Positions 18,785 through 27,209 of a DNA stretch of 64,000 nucleotides are shown here, piece by piece. Made by a program: the position numbers and the translations under genes. How positions within the stretch are numbered: the first letter of the stretch is position 1; each line of letters begins with the position of its first letter. The notes beneath the pieces are model-generated. The model ran no database searches, was not told the DNA's origin, and saw only the letters and a program-made list of their open reading frames with translations. The DNA comes from Bacillus sp. T3 (GTDB taxonomy: Bacteria > Bacillota > Bacilli > Bacillales > Cytobacillaceae): positions 868,001-932,000 of the forward strand of contig NZ_CP137761.1 in assembly GCF_033449965.1 (NCBI RefSeq). The letters are read 5' to 3'.

Positions 18785-19108
18785 ATGGAACTTACCATCG
18801 TTACGCTTATTATTTCAATGCTTTTGTTTTTTGTGCTGTTTTTTGGAATTGGCTTTTTGCTCAATATGCTATTAAAAATGACATGGATTATGGCAATTGT
18901 CTATCCATTTATTGCAATTTTCATAGTTGATAAGGTTCGGTTTATTGAATACTTTCAAAATAGTAAAGAGTCATTTCGTGAACTAGGTGGACTTTTGAGC
19001 AGTTTAGCTCCTGCGGATATGATGATTTTATCAAGTGGGTTAGCTGGGGCAATCTTAGCAGGATTTACAATTAAGGTACTACGCAAAAAAGGATATCTTA
19101 TGTTTTAA
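18785..19108 (+). CDS. yuiB: YuiB-like small integral membrane protein
   Basis: A 107-aa membrane protein with two N-terminal hydrophobic helices (TIVTLIISMLLFFVLFFGIG and a second around WIMAIVYPFIAIFIV) and a C-terminal one (MILSSGLAGAILAGFTI). The pattern and position match YuiB. AGGGGGAGGGAG precedes the ATG; an upstream GTG at 18764 overlaps that site. Function unknown. Confidence 0.85.
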   Translation: MELTIVTLIISMLLFFVLFFGIGFLLNMLLKMTWIMAIVYPFIAIFIVDKVRFIEYFQNSKESFRELGGLLSSLAPADMMILSSGLAGAILAGFTIKVLRKKGYLMF

Positions 19109-19135
19109 CTATATTAAGCAAGAATATCATTGTTA

Positions 19136-19164
19136 CCACAGTATCCTTACTGTGGCTTTTTTTA
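19136..19164 (+). terminator. Terminator of yuiB
   Basis: The stem CCACAGTA/TACTGTGG is followed by CTTTTTTT. Confidence 0.85.
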
Positions 19165-19230
19165 TACTTTAAGAAAGCATAAATTTCCAGCAGAGATGTA
19201 TATTCGACGTAGATGAAAATTTTAGGAAAA

Positions 19231-19295
19231 AAGTATAAGCGCAACTACGCCTTTGTCTTCGCCCTACAGGCTCGCCAACCGGCGAGTTTTCTTTA
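19231..19295. repeat. Short GC-rich element with terminator-like hairpin
   Basis: The sequence from AAGCGCAACTACGCC to CTCGCC-aa-CCGGCGAG ends in TTTTCTT. It is GC-rich in an AT-rich gap. Its left flank (TTTAAGAAAGCATAAA at about 19168) is shared with the flank of repeat B5, so it may be a mobile or dispersed element; only this copy is seen here. Confidence 0.45.
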
Positions 19296-19385
19296 TGCAA
19301 TTTTTTATTAGAAAATAAAAAACGTTAAGATGCATAATTCACGTTTTGGTGGGAATGAATAGAGTTGGGAGGTAGAATTCGTTTT

Positions 19386-20091
19386 ATGATAAAACAACTT
19401 AAAACATGGACAAGGCGGTTCATCATGTCTTGTTTGTTTTTTGCCGCATTACTCACGACTTATCAGTCTATTTCCGGCGTAAAAGTAGAAGATTTATTCT
19501 CAAGTGTCAAGCAGCGAATACAAATTGAAATCGCAGACTCAGGTTTACCATCTATACCGATGGAACTGGCAGAGAAATTAGTCGAAACGTTCGGGCAATA
19601 CATGACGCAAATACTAGCAACAAATGTGTCAGCCGCTAGCCCACAATCATTAGAGGAAGCGATTGATTGGACAAAGTATCCCAAAAAAACCGTCGTAGCC
19701 ACTGGCTATACGGCTGGATATGAATCAACCTGGAAAAAATCCTGATCATCCGGAGTTTGGCATCACCTATTCAGGTGTTCGGGTGAAGCGGGATTTGTTT
19801 TCAACGGTTGCAGCTGATTTAAATGTGTTCCCAATTGGCACGATTTTGTTTATCCCTGGATATGGCTACGGAGTCGTGGCAGATAAAGGTGGGGCGATAA
19901 ATGGAAATGAAGTGGACTTGTACTACGATACAGTAGATGAGGTTTACAATGAATGGGGGAAGCGAACCCTCGATGTGTATATTATTGAAATGGGAGCAGG
20001 AACACTTTCCGAAAATAAGCTAAAAGAGCTAAATGAAAATGAATCGATGCAAGTGTTTCGTCAACAATACATTCGAACAGAGCGGAAATAG
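19386..20091 (+). CDS. yuiC: 3D (Asp-Asp-Asp) domain protein YuiC-like, frameshifted at 19729-19733
   Basis: Exported protein with an N-terminal membrane anchor (FIMSCLFFAALLTTY) and a C-terminal 3D domain of the MltA/RpfB-related beta-barrel type. The 3D signature region includes VVADKGGAINGNEVDLYYDT. B. subtilis YuiC is a lytic-transglycosylase-like protein of this family. The frame breaks at CCTGG; removing one base gives TAGYEST-GKNPDHPEFGITYSG. The corrected product is about 234 aa. ATG 19386 is preceded by GGGAGG at a rather long distance. Confidence 0.88.
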
Positions 20092-20135
20092 AAAAGAAGG
20101 CGGGTACAAGTGTATCTGCCTTCTTTTCTGAGTTT
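20090..20135. terminator. Bidirectional terminator yuiC/yuiD
   Basis: A perfect 12-bp stem AGAAAAGAAGGC/GCCTTCTTTTCT with a 16-nt loop lies between convergent genes. Confidence 0.88.
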
Positions 20136-20151
20136 TATTAAGTAAAAAAGA

Positions 20152-20625
20152 TCAAATTAAAAAATATAACAACAAGGTTAGTGCAATTCCAGTTAGGCCA
20201 CCAAAAAATACTTCAATGGGTTTGTGTCCCAGTAATTCTTTTAATTCTTTCCGTTTCTCTATCTCGGGCTTGCCTGTCCAGTTTTTTGCTTCAAAAATAA
20301 TTTTATGAAAATCGGCAACTAGCTGGTTTAAAACAATTGCTTGCTCTCCAGCTTGTCTCCGCACACCTGTCGCATCAAACATCGTAATTATCGCAAACAA
20401 AGCCGATACGGCAAATACAGGAGAATTCAATCCTGCTTCTAAAGCTACACCGGTAGATAGGGCTGTCACGGCTGCAGAATGTGAGCTCGGCATTCCGCCT
20501 GTACTCGTTAATAAAGACCAGTTGATGTGCCTGGTTGCTAAAAATTGAATCGGAACCTTGACAAACTGAGCAAAAAAGATTGAGGCGATCGCAGACCAAA
20601 ATGGGAAATTTGAGAGCATTTCCAT
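20152..20625 (-). CDS. yuiD: Divergent PAP2-family membrane protein YuiD
   Basis: A 157-aa membrane protein of the acid phosphatase/vanadium-haloperoxidase-related family (YuiD, DUF212). The phosphatase-like motif GGMPSSHSAAV is present, plus hydrophobic helices at both ends. AAGGAGG lies eight bases before the ATG. The substrate is unknown. Confidence 0.9.
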   Translation of the reverse strand: MEMLSNFPFWSAIASIFFAQFVKVPIQFLATRHINWSLLTSTGGMPSSHSAAVTALSTGVALEAGLNSPVFAVSALFAIITMFDATGVRRQAGEQAIVLNQLVADFHKIIFEAKNWTGKPEIEKRKELKELLGHKPIEVFFGGLTGIALTLLLYFLI

Positions 20626-20842
20626 TGGGATACCTCCTTAGTATTGTATCCATTTGCGGAGTACGTGTAATGCACACATTATATATTTCTATTATCCACA
20701 AGTTTAGTAATTTATGCCATTTATAAACATTAGGTTTACTGGTTTTTTGTTATGGCTTCCAATAAATCGGGATATGTGTTTAAATCCCATATCAATTTAA
20801 GTATCCGTTATAATGTAGATATATGATATGGAGGTGTTTTGG

Positions 20843-22347
20843 ATGTTTCAATTAAAGGATAGATGGGACTTATCAGATTTTCATGAAGGAATGATGATTG
20901 GGGTATATGATCGTCCTGCTAAGCTTGAAGGATTTTTAGCAGAAGTCGATGCGGCATTTGCTGGGAATTTAACGGAGTTGTTCAAAAATAATGATATATC
21001 AGGAAAGAAAAAAGAAGTAACGGTCATACATACGCTTGGGAAATTTAACATAAAAAAACTGATTTTTGTTGGATTAGGTAAGGAAAAGGAAGCTAGCTTT
21101 GAGGCAGTACGCGAGACGGTAGGATACGCCTTTAAGGAGCTTCAAAAAATGAAAATGACTGAGGTGGCCGTGGCGCTTGATTCATTTGTAAGAGGGGAAT
21201 TGGATGTTCTTGATATGGCTCATGCACTGGGTGAAGCCTTTCAGTTATCAACCTACAAATTTGAAGGCTATAAGCAAAAGTCAAATGAGCCTGAAAAGAA
21301 AATTAGTCTGATCACGGTTTATTCTGAGCTAAACGATGCAGATGAAATTAATGCAGCGTTACAGGTCGGTTACACCTTTGGTCAGGCAACCAATTCTGCA
21401 CGGACGCTCGTGAATTTGCCTGGCAACATGTTAACGGCGACAGATATCGCGAATTACGCGAAGGAGCTAGCTGAAAAATACGGTTTTGAATATGAAATTT
21501 TAGAAAAAAAGAGATGGAATGTCTCGGTATGGGCGCGTTGCTTGCGGTTAATCAAGGATCTGTTGAGCCACCAAAAATGATTATCCTCAAATATCAGGGA
21601 AAAGAGGAATGGACTGAAGTAATTGGTCTAGTTGGTAAAGGGATTACCTTTGATACAGGCGGTTATTCCATCAAATCCAAGGATGGAATTGTTGGGATGA
21701 AAACAGATATGGGCGGTGCAGCAGCTGTTTTGGGGGCAATGGAGATCATCGGTGAATTGAAGCCAGAGCAAAATGTAGTCGCCGTTATTCCATCTACCGA
21801 TAACATGATAAGCGGGGCAGCACTAAAGCCGGATGATGTCATTACTTCAATGAGTGGAAAAACAATTGAAGTGCTAAATACAGATGCAGAGGGCAGACTT
21901 GTCCTAGCGGATGCCGTAACGTATGCCTTGCATCATGGCGCAAATTATCTAGTTGATGTTGCAACGTTAACAGGTGGTGTCATCATTGCACTCGGGAATG
22001 ACACAACCGGAGCATTAACCAACAATGAACGCTTTTTTGAACAGGTTTTAGAGGCATCTAATGAAGCAGGGGAACAAATGTGGAGGTTGCCAATATTCCC
22101 TAAAGATAAAGAAAGAATTCGTAGTAGCAAGATTGCTGATTTAAACAATTCACCAGGGCGTGAAGGGCATATGATTATGGGGGGAGCATTTATAGGTGAA
22201 TTCGCAGAGAATACTCCATGGGTTCATCTCGATATTGCCGGCACTGCTACGACAAACAAGGACTATGATCTTGGTCCAGCGGGAGCCACAGGTGTGATGG
22301 TCCGAACGCTTGCCCTACTAGTTGAACGATTCGAGCCGTTAAAGTAA
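20843..22347 (+). CDS. pepA: Leucyl aminopeptidase PepA/YuiE (M17), frameshifted in an A-run
   Basis: Cytosolic two-metal aminopeptidase of family M17, about 501 aa after correction. The active-site region is GKGITFDTGGYSIK and the M17 signature is NTDAEGRLVLAD. The N-terminal half ends in a wrong frame at A7 (21504-21510); eight A give EILEKKEMECLGMGAL and an unbroken protein. GGAGGTG lies before the ATG at 20843; the ATG at 20828 is part of that site. Confidence 0.92.
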
Positions 22348-22472
22348 GGATGGCCATTTAAAAAGTATTGGATAGACGTATTCACTATCATGGCTTTTGC
22401 CCATTCCAATTACCTCCTTTCTGCATATTAAATAGTGTAGGTAGAGAGTAGAAAGAAAAGGAGGTAGACAGA

Positions 22473-22724
22473 ATGGAAGATGTTCGTCGTCCGTATGGTG
22501 GTTTTGGAAGACCCGGATTTGGCTTCGGTAGACCCGGGTTTGGTTTTGGAAGACCTGGATTTGGCTATGGCAGACCAGGCTTTGGCTATGGTGGTCCATT
22601 TCTTGGAGGTGTGTTAGGTGGATTATTAGGCAGTACACTGCTATATCCGCGCCCATACTACCCATATCCGTACTATCCACCGTATTACCCGCCATATTAT
22701 TACCCACCGTATTACCCTTATTAA
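22473..22724 (+). CDS. Gly/Arg-Pro repeat and Tyr/Pro-rich small protein, coat-like
   Basis: An 83-aa low-complexity protein. Residues 10-38 hold four direct repeats of G-[RY]-x-x-GFG type (GRPGFGFG, GRPGFGYG), then a hydrophobic Gly/Leu patch (GGVLGGLLGSTLL), then an almost pure Tyr/Pro tail (PYYPPYYPPYYYPPYYPY). AAAGGAGGT gives a strong ribosome site. Such compositions occur in Bacillus spore coat and exosporium proteins; no family is recognised, so a coat role is inference. Confidence 0.7.
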   Translation: MEDVRRPYGGFGRPGFGFGRPGFGFGRPGFGYGRPGFGYGGPFLGGVLGGLLGSTLLYPRPYYPYPYYPPYYPPYYYPPYYPY

Positions 22725-22750
22725 TTAAAGGCATATAAAAATGAACAGGC

Positions 22751-22793
22751 TGGTTCTGTAGGTTAACTAATCTAAGAGTCAGCCTTTTATTTC
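22751..22793 (+). terminator. Terminator of the Gly/Tyr-rich gene
   Basis: AGGCTGGTTCT pairs with AGAGTCAGCCT (one bulge each side), followed by TTTATTTCTTTT. Confidence 0.7.
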
Positions 22794-22974
22794 TTTTGGA
22801 TGACTCTATTCAAGTGATTTTGTTCATTGTTTCTTAAGGATTTCTTAACATATTATTTCTTGTTATTTCTGGTGAAATAACTGAAAATAGGGATATAAAG
22901 GTAAATCAATGTTTTTAGCAGACCTTTTACCTAAACAACCTCCAGCTCAATGAGCTCGCATAGGAGGAATGACG

Positions 22975-23598
22975 ATGGATATGGATTTAATATTAAAAGT
23001 GACTGAGAATTATGGGTATCTTGGTCTTTTCTTATGGTTATGGCTTGGTATTTTCGGAATTCCTGTGCCAAACGAAGTAATTGTGATGACGATTGGCTTT
23101 CTTTCATTTGAAAGGGTGCTCCATCCTGTTATCGCCTTTGCCGTAACTTATATCGGGATCATATCTGCATTAACCACTTGTTACGTTCTGGGACGATTTG
23201 TCGGACGCCCGTTCTTACATTTTTTTGAAAAAAGGAAAAGGTTTTCCAAGAAAATCGATTCTTCTTTTAGGCTAATTGAACGCTACCATGCTTTTTCACT
23301 TTCACTTAGCTATTTCCTGCCTGGTTTTCGAAATTTTGTACCATTTTTATATGGAGTTGGCCGTTACTCTTTCAAATCGTTTGTGATTTTTTCGTATAGT
23401 GGAGCGCTCATGTGGTTGGCTATTATGTTCTCAATTGGATATTGGTTTAATGATAAGATGGAAACAATCCTTATCTATGGAAATGAACTGTTGTTTGGAA
23501 TCGTGTCCGTCGTTGTTATTCTAATTATTGCTAAGCTAATCCAGCGATTACGTCATAAAAAAATCAATGCAATCAGAGGTCATGGACCTCACGCATAG
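22975..23598 (+). CDS. DedA/SNARE-associated (VTT) family membrane protein
   Basis: A 207-aa DedA protein with the conserved GIFGIPVPNEVI and RFLPGFRN-like region (SYFLPGFRNFVPF), and about four hydrophobic helices. DedA/VTT proteins flip undecaprenyl phosphate or phospholipids and support the proton motive force; the specific role of this paralogue is unknown. ATG 22975 is chosen because AGGAGG is at the right distance; ATG 22969 is too close. Confidence 0.9.
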   Translation: MDMDLILKVTENYGYLGLFLWLWLGIFGIPVPNEVIVMTIGFLSFERVLHPVIAFAVTYIGIISALTTCYVLGRFVGRPFLHFFEKRKRFSKKIDSSFRLIERYHAFSLSLSYFLPGFRNFVPFLYGVGRYSFKSFVIFSYSGALMWLAIMFSIGYWFNDKMETILIYGNELLFGIVSVVVILIIAKLIQRLRHKKINAIRGHGPHA

Positions 23599-23640
23599 TA
23601 AAGAAGTGTAAAAACGAAAGTTGAAAAAGGGGTTAAGACA

Positions 23641-24027
23641 ATGGACTTAAATGAGACACTGATTGGTGCACTAGGTATTAAAATTACAAACCTTGGTCAA
23701 GGCACTGTTACGGCAACCATGCCGGTTGATGAACGAACAAGACAACCAATGGGTTTCTTGCATGGAGGCGCATCCGTTGCGTTGGCTGAGACAGTTGCGA
23801 GTATTGGTGCTTACAAGCTAGTCGATCAAGAAGCTGAAGCGGTAGTGGGTCTTGAAATTAATGCAAACCATATCAAAGGAAAAAGGGATGGAATGGTTAC
23901 AGCTGTTGGGACGCTATTACATCAAGGCAAAACAACAATGGTTTGGGATATAAAAATTACCGATGAAATTGGACAAACAATCTGTATTTCACGTTGCACT
24001 ATTGCCATAATTAAATTAAAAAAATAA
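23641..24027 (+). CDS. Hotdog-fold thioesterase, PaaI/MenI-like (YuxO)
   Basis: A 128-aa PaaI-type acyl-CoA thioesterase. Catalytic region MGFLHGGASVALAETVAS and the substrate loop NANHIKGKRDG are family-typical. B. subtilis YuxO has been linked to 1,4-dihydroxy-2-naphthoyl-CoA hydrolysis in menaquinone synthesis; no men genes are adjacent here, so that role is inferred by similarity only. Confidence 0.85.
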   Translation: MDLNETLIGALGIKITNLGQGTVTATMPVDERTRQPMGFLHGGASVALAETVASIGAYKLVDQEAEAVVGLEINANHIKGKRDGMVTAVGTLLHQGKTTMVWDIKITDEIGQTICISRCTIAIIKLKK

Positions 24028-24035
24028 AGAGACTG

Positions 24036-24068
24036 CCGCCGTACAATTTGATGGTGGCATTTTTTGTT
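24036..24068 (+). terminator. Terminator after the thioesterase gene
   Basis: TGCCGCC/GGTGGCA stem, then TTTTTTG. Confidence 0.75.
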
Positions 24069-24169
24069 TGGAGTCATTATAGAAAAATTTAAAAAATTTC
24101 CGAAGTTCATGTTATAATAAAATTAAATATTTTGAAAGCAGTCGAGAGGTTAAGAAAGCAGGTGAATTA

Positions 24170-24790
24170 ATGAGAGAGGACCATCAATATTTATTTATTG
24201 ATTTTGAGTTTACTATGCCTGAAAGAAGTGAAAGATTTAAAGGGTTTTATCCGGAAATAATCGAGGCAGGAATCGTTTCTGTCATAGGCGAGCACGTTAA
24301 TGAACAGTTTTCCTCATTTGTTACTCCTGTCCGCTTCCCTATTTTAAGTGAACGCTGCAAATCATTTCTACATATTTCTCAGGAGCAGGTTGATCAAGGA
24401 ATTTCTTTTCGAGATCTTGTTAAGAAGATGATGGATTTCAATAGCCTATATCCAACCACTATTATTACGTGGGGGAACATGGATATGCGAGTGCTTCGTC
24501 ATAATTGTCAGCGAAGCGGAAATGTGTTTCCGTTTAATGGTAAAGAAGTGGATTTATCGATGGAATATAAGCGCTTTTTTGGTGACCAAAATCAAACTGG
24601 ACTGTGGAAAGCAGTTCAGGAGTATGGTAAAGAGGGTACTGGTAAACACCATCGCGCCTTGGATGATGCTTTAACTACCTATAATATTTTTAAATTAGTC
24701 GAAAAGGATAAGAAATATTTAGAAAAACCAAAACCACCAACAATTGGTGATCGAGTTGATTTTTCAAAGCTATTAAATAAATTCGCATAA
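24170..24790 (+). CDS. kapD: 3'-5' exonuclease-fold protein KapD
   Basis: A 206-aa DEDDh exonuclease-fold protein named KapD in B. subtilis, where it inhibits the KinA route into sporulation. The catalytic acidic residues are in LFIDFEFTMPE, the third Asp in WGNMDMRVL, and the His/Asp pair in HHRALDDA, so nuclease chemistry is plausible. It is convergent with kapB across repeat B5. Confidence 0.9.
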   Translation: MREDHQYLFIDFEFTMPERSERFKGFYPEIIEAGIVSVIGEHVNEQFSSFVTPVRFPILSERCKSFLHISQEQVDQGISFRDLVKKMMDFNSLYPTTIITWGNMDMRVLRHNCQRSGNVFPFNGKEVDLSMEYKRFFGDQNQTGLWKAVQEYGKEGTGKHHRALDDALTTYNIFKLVEKDKKYLEKPKPPTIGDRVDFSKLLNKFA

Positions 24791-24826
24791 AAAGCCAAAT
24801 CACCTCAAACTGATTTGGCTTTTTAA
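24789..24826 (+). terminator. Terminator of kapD
   Basis: AAAAAGCCAAATCA/TGATTTGGCTTTTT stem and loop with T-tract. Confidence 0.88.
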
Positions 24827-24857
24827 TAGTTTAAGAAAGCATAAAAATTTGATGGGT

Positions 24858-25011
24858 GTCTAGCTCCAGCGCCTAGCGCCTAGTGGACTTCACCCTCCCT
24901 CCCTACGATAAGTCAACATCGATTCGCTACTTACGTGCTCATCGTGTTTCCTTTATCTCAGTCGGAAGGGCTCCAGTCCATACGTCGCTGAGCAAGGCGC
25001 TTGCGCTTTTC
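24858..25011. repeat. Repeat family B, divergent copy B5
   Basis: Family ends GTCTAGCTCCAGCGCC and GGCGCTTGCGCTTTTC flank a different, unrelated-looking interior (about 115 bp). It lies three bases from the kapB stop codon. The left flank TTTAAGAAAGCATAAAAATTTG resembles that of B4 and of the element at 19231. Confidence 0.7.
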
Positions 25012-25014
25012 TTG

Positions 25015-25398
25015 TTACGCTTTAAAATAATCCTGCTCTAGTTCTTCAATCAGTGTTAGGCTTTGTTGTGACCAGGCTGTCGCTTTCTCCGTTAATTCCT
25101 GCTTCATTTTATCAAGCGCTTCCTTCAGTGATTCTAAGTAATCCGGTATAACTTCTTCGTAAGGTTTAACCATTTGTTTTGGAATATTGGCCTGCTCGCG
25201 AAACGCAAGTGCACGACGCTGGTGAAAGAAACCGACATCCGCATCCTTTGGATGGTGTAGATCACCTTGCATTGGGTGCTTCGCAACAGCTAGGGTACGG
25301 ACTAAATAGTGTTGAGGCCGAATGTCGGTAATTTCCCCTATATATTTTCCTGTTTTATAGATGGCTGTCACTTTATCGCCAACATTTAATTCACTCAT
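25015..25398 (-). CDS. kapB: Kinase-associated protein KapB
   Basis: A 127-aa KapB-family protein (beta-barrel followed by helices; VGDKVTAIYKTGKYIGEIT, VAKHPMQGDLHHPKDADVGFFHQRRALAFREQ). In B. subtilis KapB is needed for the sensor kinase KinB to feed the sporulation phosphorelay. The start at 25398 follows GAAGGAGGA. No kinB is next to it here, in contrast to B. subtilis. Despite its lipoprotein name no lipobox is visible. Confidence 0.9.
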   Translation of the reverse strand: MSELNVGDKVTAIYKTGKYIGEITDIRPQHYLVRTLAVAKHPMQGDLHHPKDADVGFFHQRRALAFREQANIPKQMVKPYEEVIPDYLESLKEALDKMKQELTEKATAWSQQSLTLIEELEQDYFKA

Positions 25399-25420
25399 TA
25401 TAGTTCCTCCTTCATGACAA

Positions 25421-25449
25421 TTGGACTCTTTAATCATTATGGTTATAAT
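25421..25449 (+). promoter_or_regulatory. Sigma-A promoter of the cyclophilin gene
   Basis: TTGGAC and TATAAT are 17 bp apart, ending 35 bp before the start codon. Confidence 0.65.
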
Positions 25450-25484
25450 AAGGAAAACAAATCAAGATTTTAAAGGAGAAAAAA

Positions 25485-26222
25485 ATGAAATTACGAGTTT
25501 TAATGATTATAACCGTCCTATTCCTTTTGTCAGCTTGTGGAAACAACGATGAAAATGCCAATACAAATGGAAATGGTCAAGAAACAAATAATGAAGCAGT
25601 TGAACAGAATAATAATGAGACTGAACAGGCTCAAGAAGATCGTGAATATCCACAGTTATCAAGTGAGGTTGGCGAAGATGAAATTCTAGTTGAAATGGAA
25701 ACATCAATGGGAATGATTAAAATTAAACTATTCCCTAAATATGCACCGAAAGCAGTTGAAAACTTTGTTACTCACAGCAAAGATGGTTATTACAATGGAC
25801 TGATTTTCCATCGAGTCATGAATGAATTTATGATTCAAGGCGGAGACCCGACCGGAACAGGTCGCGGTGGTGAAAGTATTTACGGAAAGAATTTTGAAGA
25901 TGAATTCTCAGAAAGTCTTTATAATATTCGCGGCGCATTATCAATGGCAAATGCAGGTGAGGATACAAATGGAAGCCAGTTCTTTATCGTCCAAAATTCA
26001 AAGCTGGACCCACAGGCGGAAAGCCTCCTTGAAAATTATCCTGAACCAATCCGCGATGCCTATCAAAAAGGTGGAACTCCATGGCTTGATTTTAAGCATA
26101 CTGTATTTGGTCAAGTAATTGACGGTATGGATGTAGTGGATAAGATTGCTGCAACGCCAACTAATGCTGAAGATAAGCCAAAGAACGATGTGGTAATTAA
26201 GTCGATCGTAGTGAAAGAGTAG
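25485..26222 (+). CDS. Cyclophilin-type peptidyl-prolyl isomerase lipoprotein
   Basis: A 245-aa lipoprotein: signal with lipobox LLSAC, a ~40-residue Asn/Glu-rich spacer, then a cyclophilin domain (from about residue 65). Cyclophilin core motifs FHRVMNEFMIQGGDPTGTG, SMANAGEDTNGSQFFI and HTVFGQV are intact. It would fold proteins outside the membrane. It occupies the place upstream of kapB where B. subtilis has kinB-related genes on the other strand. Confidence 0.92.
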   Translation: MKLRVLMIITVLFLLSACGNNDENANTNGNGQETNNEAVEQNNNETEQAQEDREYPQLSSEVGEDEILVEMETSMGMIKIKLFPKYAPKAVENFVTHSKDGYYNGLIFHRVMNEFMIQGGDPTGTGRGGESIYGKNFEDEFSESLYNIRGALSMANAGEDTNGSQFFIVQNSKLDPQAESLLENYPEPIRDAYQKGGTPWLDFKHTVFGQVIDGMDVVDKIAATPTNAEDKPKNDVVIKSIVVKE

Positions 26223-26317
26223 CCATAAAAGTGGAAATCGTTTTGGTTGACCAATCTGGACTAGTCCTTGTTATAATAGGTCATGGGGATCCTGCCTAGA
26301 GCAGAAGGGGGAAAAAC

Positions 26318-26524
26318 ATGATTAACGAGTATGTGTTAGCATTATTTTTGTACTTTCCAGAGGATAAAACAGAGTATATTCCAGCATCGATTTCATTTTT
26401 AATCTTTTTTATTGCCGCGGTTTTGACCTTTCGCTTAATTAAAAAGGTATCAAAGCGTGAAGAAGCAAAAACGAAAGAGCTAGAGGAAAAAATCAACAGG
26501 CAAAACATCTCAAAGGGCAGCTAA
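26318..26524 (+). CDS. Small single-pass membrane protein, unknown
   Basis: 68 aa: one hydrophobic helix (ISFLIFFIAAVLTFRL, about residues 24-39) followed by a highly charged, possibly coiled-coil tail (KKVSKREEAKTKELEEKIN). AGAAGGGGG precedes the ATG and a hairpin terminator follows, so it looks like a real one-gene unit. I do not recognise a family. Confidence 0.65.
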   Translation: MINEYVLALFLYFPEDKTEYIPASISFLIFFIAAVLTFRLIKKVSKREEAKTKELEEKINRQNISKGS

Positions 26525-26542
26525 AAAGCTTCCCTTTTTTAT
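26512..26542 (+). terminator. Terminator of the small membrane protein gene
   Basis: AAGGGCAGCT/AGCTTCCCTT stem with one mismatch, then T6. It overlaps the stop codon. Confidence 0.7.
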
Positions 26543-26607
26543 TTTTATTTTTTCACTGTTTGAAAGGGCATACTAAGGGCGATATTCCTTATGGGAGGGA
26601 AGCCCAA

Positions 26608-27125
26608 TTGCGAAGATTATGTTTTCTCATTCCGATTGTATTATTAGCTGGGTGCGCGAATGAAAATCCAACGAAAATAGATGTGAAATTGGTTGATCAA
26701 AAAGGCGATTCAGTAGGTACGATAGGTCTTCAGGAGCAAGCGAGTGGTGTCAAACTAACCTTGAATTTAAAAAATTTGCTTGCTGGTGAGCATGCCATTC
26801 ACATCACTGAAAAAGGAGAGTGCAAAGGCCCGGATTTTAAAACAGCTGGCAATGACTTAAATCCCGATAAAAAAAGCACGGTCTGCTTCATCCTGAAGGT
26901 GCTCATGCAGGGGATTTACCGAACATTATCGTAAAAGATAATGGCAAGGTAAAGGGTGAATTAATGGCACCTAATGTTACGATGCTTGAAGGGAAAAACT
27001 CTTTATTTACAAAGGATGGTACGTCCATTGTCATTTATGAAAATAAGGATGACGGGATGACTCAGCCAGAAGGAGATGTAGGCGAACGTATCGCCTGCGG
27101 AAAAATTAACAAGGACAAAAAATAA
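26608..27125 (+). CDS. Cu/Zn superoxide dismutase-like lipoprotein, frameshifted in an A-run
   Basis: SodC-family lipoprotein (YojM-like). TTG at 26608 lies eight bases behind GGGAGGG and gives signal LIPIVLLAGC with the lipobox Cys. Metal-site features are GEHAIHITEKGECKGPDF and, after correction, KKKHGLLHPEGAHAGDLPN. The frame is lost at A7 near 26870-26876; eight A restore it and the protein runs to 27125 (about 172 aa). The second His of the usual H-V-H copper motif is present in HAIHI. Some Bacillus homologues lack copper ligands, so enzyme activity is not certain. Confidence 0.87.
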
Positions 27126-27126
27126 T

Positions 27127-27160
27127 CCAGCCCTTTTTAGGACTGGATTTTTCTTCTTTT
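27127..27160 (+). terminator. Terminator after the SodC-like gene
   Basis: ATCCAGCCCT/AGGACTGGAT stem with TTTT loop, then TTTTCTTCTTTT. Confidence 0.75.
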
Positions 27161-27209
27161 CAAATAAATAGGTCAGTAAGTAACAAAGACGGTGAAATAG
27201 CAAAGACTC

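Noticed and set aside
22339..22734. Gln/His-rich ORF on the minus strand opposite the Gly/Tyr-rich gene
   Set aside because: Its composition is the mirror of the Gly/Pro/Tyr repeats on the plus strand, it has no ribosome site, and the plus-strand gene has a strong one.
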